Assembly (NCBI RefSeq): GCF_014196455.1
Contig: NZ_JACIDS010000004.1
Span: 1-64,000, forward strand
DNA: 64,000 nt
Origin: Kaistia hirudinis
Lineage (GTDB): Bacteria; Pseudomonadota; Alphaproteobacteria; Rhizobiales; Kaistiaceae
Reading direction: 5' to 3'
Shown: in pieces, positions 62,017 to 64,000 of the stretch
Layout of the letters: each line of letters begins with the position of its first letter
How positions within the stretch are numbered: the stretch's first letter is position 1
Position numbers and translations under genes: made by a program
Notes under the pieces: model-generated
Told to the model about the DNA's origin: nothing
The model's input: the letters and a program-made list of their open reading frames with translations, nothing else
Databases searched by the model: none

Positions 62017-62999
62017 GCCGTCCCCCGCGCCAGAAGTCCGCGGATGCCGCCGGCGCGGACGGTGCGGTCGATGACGAGCGCGATCAGGATGATCCCGCCA
62101 TAGATGGCGTTCTGCCAGAAGCCGGAGACGCCGAGGATCGGCAGCGCGACCTGCACGGCGCCGAGGAACAGGACGCCGAGCATGGTGCCGGCGACCGAGC
62201 CGATGCCGCCATTGATCGAGACGCCGCCGATCACCACGGCCGCGATCACGGTGAACTCGAAGCCAACGCCCGTGATGCCTGGGTTCACATAGCCGAAGCG
62301 CGCCGCATAGATGATGCCGGCGAGGCCCGCCAGCGCCCCGGAGAGTGTAAAGACGAGGATCGTCACCGGCACCACGCGGATGCCGCGCAGTGGCGCCGCG
62401 CCGGGGTTGGAGCCGATCGCGTAGATCTGGCGGCCGACCTGCGTGAAGGTCAGGAACAGCCAGGTCGCGAGCGCCACGGCGAAGGCGATGATCACGATCC
62501 AGGGAATCCCGAAGGGCGAGGTCTGCGCCATGCGGATGATCGGCTCGGGAATGTCGTTGGGATCGATCTGCTTCGAGCCGGAGAGGATGAAGAGCAGTCC
62601 GCGATAGAGGCTGAGCGTGCCGAGCGTGACGATGATCGAGGGCAGGCGGAACAGCGTCACGATCAGCCCGTTCACGAAGCCGAGCGCGGCGCCAGAGAGG
62701 ATCGCAACGGCGAAGCCGATGAAGAGCGGCCATTCCGGGTGATCGCGAAACACCATGCCAGCTGCGATCGCCGAGAAGCCGAGGATCGAGCCGATCGAGA
62801 GATCCACATGGCGCGCGAGCAGGACCATCATCTCGCCCATGGCGGCGACCATGATGAGCGGGATGGCGAGCAGCACGATCCGGACGGTCTCGCCGGAGAG
62901 GAAGCGTGGCTCGATCAGCCCGACGACGAGCGAGAACAGGACCAGCATCACGAGGATGCCGGCTTCGCGGGCGCGGGCGAGGCGGCGGACGAGGCTCAT
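62013..62999 (-). CDS. Sugar ABC permease, RhaP/LsrC-like
   Basis: This 328-residue permease has an AMGEMMVLLARHVDLSIGSI motif near 52 and VVIGGVSINGGIGSVAGTML near 270. The start at 62999 overlaps the ATPase stop as ATGA and places the first helix correctly; a longer reading to 63113 would enter the ATPase gene. Confidence 0.9.
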   Translation of the reverse strand: MSLVRRLARAREAGILVMLVLFSLVVGLIEPRFLSGETVRIVLLAIPLIMVAAMGEMMVLLARHVDLSIGSILGFSAIAAGMVFRDHPEWPLFIGFAVAILSGAALGFVNGLIVTLFRLPSIIVTLGTLSLYRGLLFILSGSKQIDPNDIPEPIIRMAQTSPFGIPWIVIIAFAVALATWLFLTFTQVGRQIYAIGSNPGAAPLRGIRVVPVTILVFTLSGALAGLAGIIYAARFGYVNPGITGVGFEFTVIAAVVIGGVSINGGIGSVAGTMLGVLFLGAVQVALPILGVSGFWQNAIYGGIILIALVIDRTVRAGGIRGLLARGTA

Positions 63000-64000
63000 G
63001 CTGCGGCTCCGGCGGAATGGCTGTGGACGCCGGAGCGGGGCACGGCGGCCTGCATGATCGCCTCCTGCGTCGCCTCGGCGCGCGGAATCTCCGCCGTGAG
63101 ACGGCCCTCGCACATGACGAGGATGCGGTTCGACAGGGCGAGCAACTCCGGCAGTTCCGACGAGATCAGCAGAATGGCGCGCCCGGCCGCGGCCAGATCG
63201 CCGATCATCTCGTAGAACTCGGCCTTGACGCCGATATCGATGCCGCGCGTCGGCTCGTCGAGGATCAGGATCTCCGGCTCGGAGAGCAGCCAGCGCGCGA
63301 GGATCGCCTTTTGCTGGTTGCCGCCGGAGAGCTCGCCGATCGGCTGGCGCAGCGAGGCGAGGCGGATGCGGAGCTTCCGCACCTGTTCGAGCCCGATCGC
63401 CTTTTCCGCCGCACGGCGGATCAGCCCATGCGGGGCGATCCGGTCCGGGACCGCGGCGGTGATGTTGGATTCGACCGAGAGCGTGCGGAAGATGCCGGCG
63501 ATGGCGCGGTCCTCCGGGACGAAAGCGATGCCATTCGCGATGGCGTCGGTCGGCTCGCGGATGGCGACCGGCTTGCCATTGACGGCGATGCTGCCCGAGG
63601 CGGCGGGCGCGACGCCGAAGATGGCGCGCGCGACATCGGTGCGGCCGGCGCCGACGAGGCCGCCGAGGCCGACGATCTCGCCCTTGCGCACGTCGAAGGA
63701 AATGTTCTCGAACCGGCCTGGCAGGGTGAGGCCGCTGACCGAGAGGGCGACCGCGCCGACATGGCTCGTGCCGCGATGGATGAACTCGCCGAGCGGCCGG
63801 CCGATCATGCGGCGGATGATGTCGGCGTCGCTGAGGCTCGCGGTCGGCGCCGTCTCGATCTTCTCGCCGTCGCGGAAGATCGTCACGCGGTCGCAGATGG
63901 CGCGGACTTCCTCCAGGCGATGCGAGATGAAGACGATCGTGCGGCCTTCCGCGCGGAGGCGCCGCGCGATCACGAACAGCGTCTCGACCTCCTTCGGCGT
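62996..64000 (-). CDS. Sugar ABC ATPase, two-domain type, partial (5' end outside window)
   Basis: The reading frame continues past the right edge, so the N-terminal ATPase domain is missing. What is visible starts with TPKEVETLF, then IVFISHRLEEV (the switch His of domain one), and the second domain with GGLVGAGRTDV, signature SGGNQQKAIL and Walker B EILILDEPTRGID. The visible part of about 334 residues is roughly two thirds of a normal 500-residue protein. It leads the operon with permeases and the binding protein. Confidence 0.9.
   Translation of the reverse strand, partial: TPKEVETLFVIARRLRAEGRTIVFISHRLEEVRAICDRVTIFRDGEKIETAPTASLSDADIIRRMIGRPLGEFIHRGTSHVGAVALSVSGLTLPGRFENISFDVRKGEIVGLGGLVGAGRTDVARAIFGVAPAASGSIAVNGKPVAIREPTDAIANGIAFVPEDRAIAGIFRTLSVESNITAAVPDRIAPHGLIRRAAEKAIGLEQVRKLRIRLASLRQPIGELSGGNQQKAILARWLLSEPEILILDEPTRGIDIGVKAEFYEMIGDLAAAGRAILLISSELPELLALSNRILVMCEGRLTAEIPRAEATQEAIMQAAVPRSGVHSHSAGAAA

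Overview
The window is GC-rich, tightly packed bacterial DNA with strong codon bias. The gene families point to an alphaproteobacterium, most likely of the Hyphomicrobiales (Rhizobiales): many ABC importers, FCD-type GntR regulators, an ATGA-overlap operon style and palindromic repeats with CCGGG-TGA/TCAAG-CCCGG cores. That placement is inference from style, since no rRNA or other marker is present. I see no tRNA, rRNA, CRISPR array, phage or insertion sequence. Almost everything is catabolism, solute uptake and the regulators of these.

Layout. 1-838: a terminator, then about 780 bases with no credible gene. 839-8805 (minus): a seven-gene operon with an oligopeptide-type ABC importer, an SMP-30/gluconolactonase-like protein and an N,N-dimethylformamidase large-subunit-like protein. 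9167-13329: GntR regulator, class II aldolase, four-carbon acid sugar kinase and a divergent class III PLP enzyme. A 17-base AT-rich site in front of the importer operon matches 14 of 17 bases with a site between the kinase and PLP genes, suggesting one regulon. 13348-14258: a split YeeE/YedE-type pair. 14483-19277: AraC regulator divergent from cytochrome P450, [2Fe-2S] ferredoxin, TIM-barrel protein and an MTA/SAH-deaminase-like amidohydrolase. 19298-26281: TetR regulator, nucleoside hydrolase, divergent isopenicillin-N-synthase-like dioxygenase, FAD oxidoreductase and a polar amino acid ABC importer.

26305-39013 looks like a sugar-acid island: Ldh2-type dehydrogenase, D-lactate dehydrogenase Dld, GntR, SDR, FAH-family hydrolase, metallo-beta-lactamase-fold lactonase, cupin, ribose-type ABC importer with a Tat-type binding protein, a second SDR and an IclR regulator. 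The set fits oxidation of a sugar to its lactone and acid, cleavage of a 2,4-diketo-3-deoxy acid, and oxidation of the lactate released. The dehydratase for such a route is missing from the window. 39018-48752: a DUF1275 membrane protein, a small secreted protein, a ROK regulator, and a sugar ABC importer bracketed by two related SGNH hydrolases, then a LysE-type exporter. 49021-54243: a Cys-rich secreted protein, an OmpA-like protein, an eight-haem cytochrome c fused to TPR repeats, and an alpha/beta-hydrolase lipoprotein. 54259-64000: LacI regulator with operator-like boxes, aldo/keto reductase, a large autotransporter, and a rhamnose/AI-2-type ABC importer whose ATPase gene runs off the right edge.

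Five separate ABC importers occur in 64 kb, each beside its own regulator and a few enzymes. Substrates cannot be read from sequence alone, and assignments below are to families unless stated.
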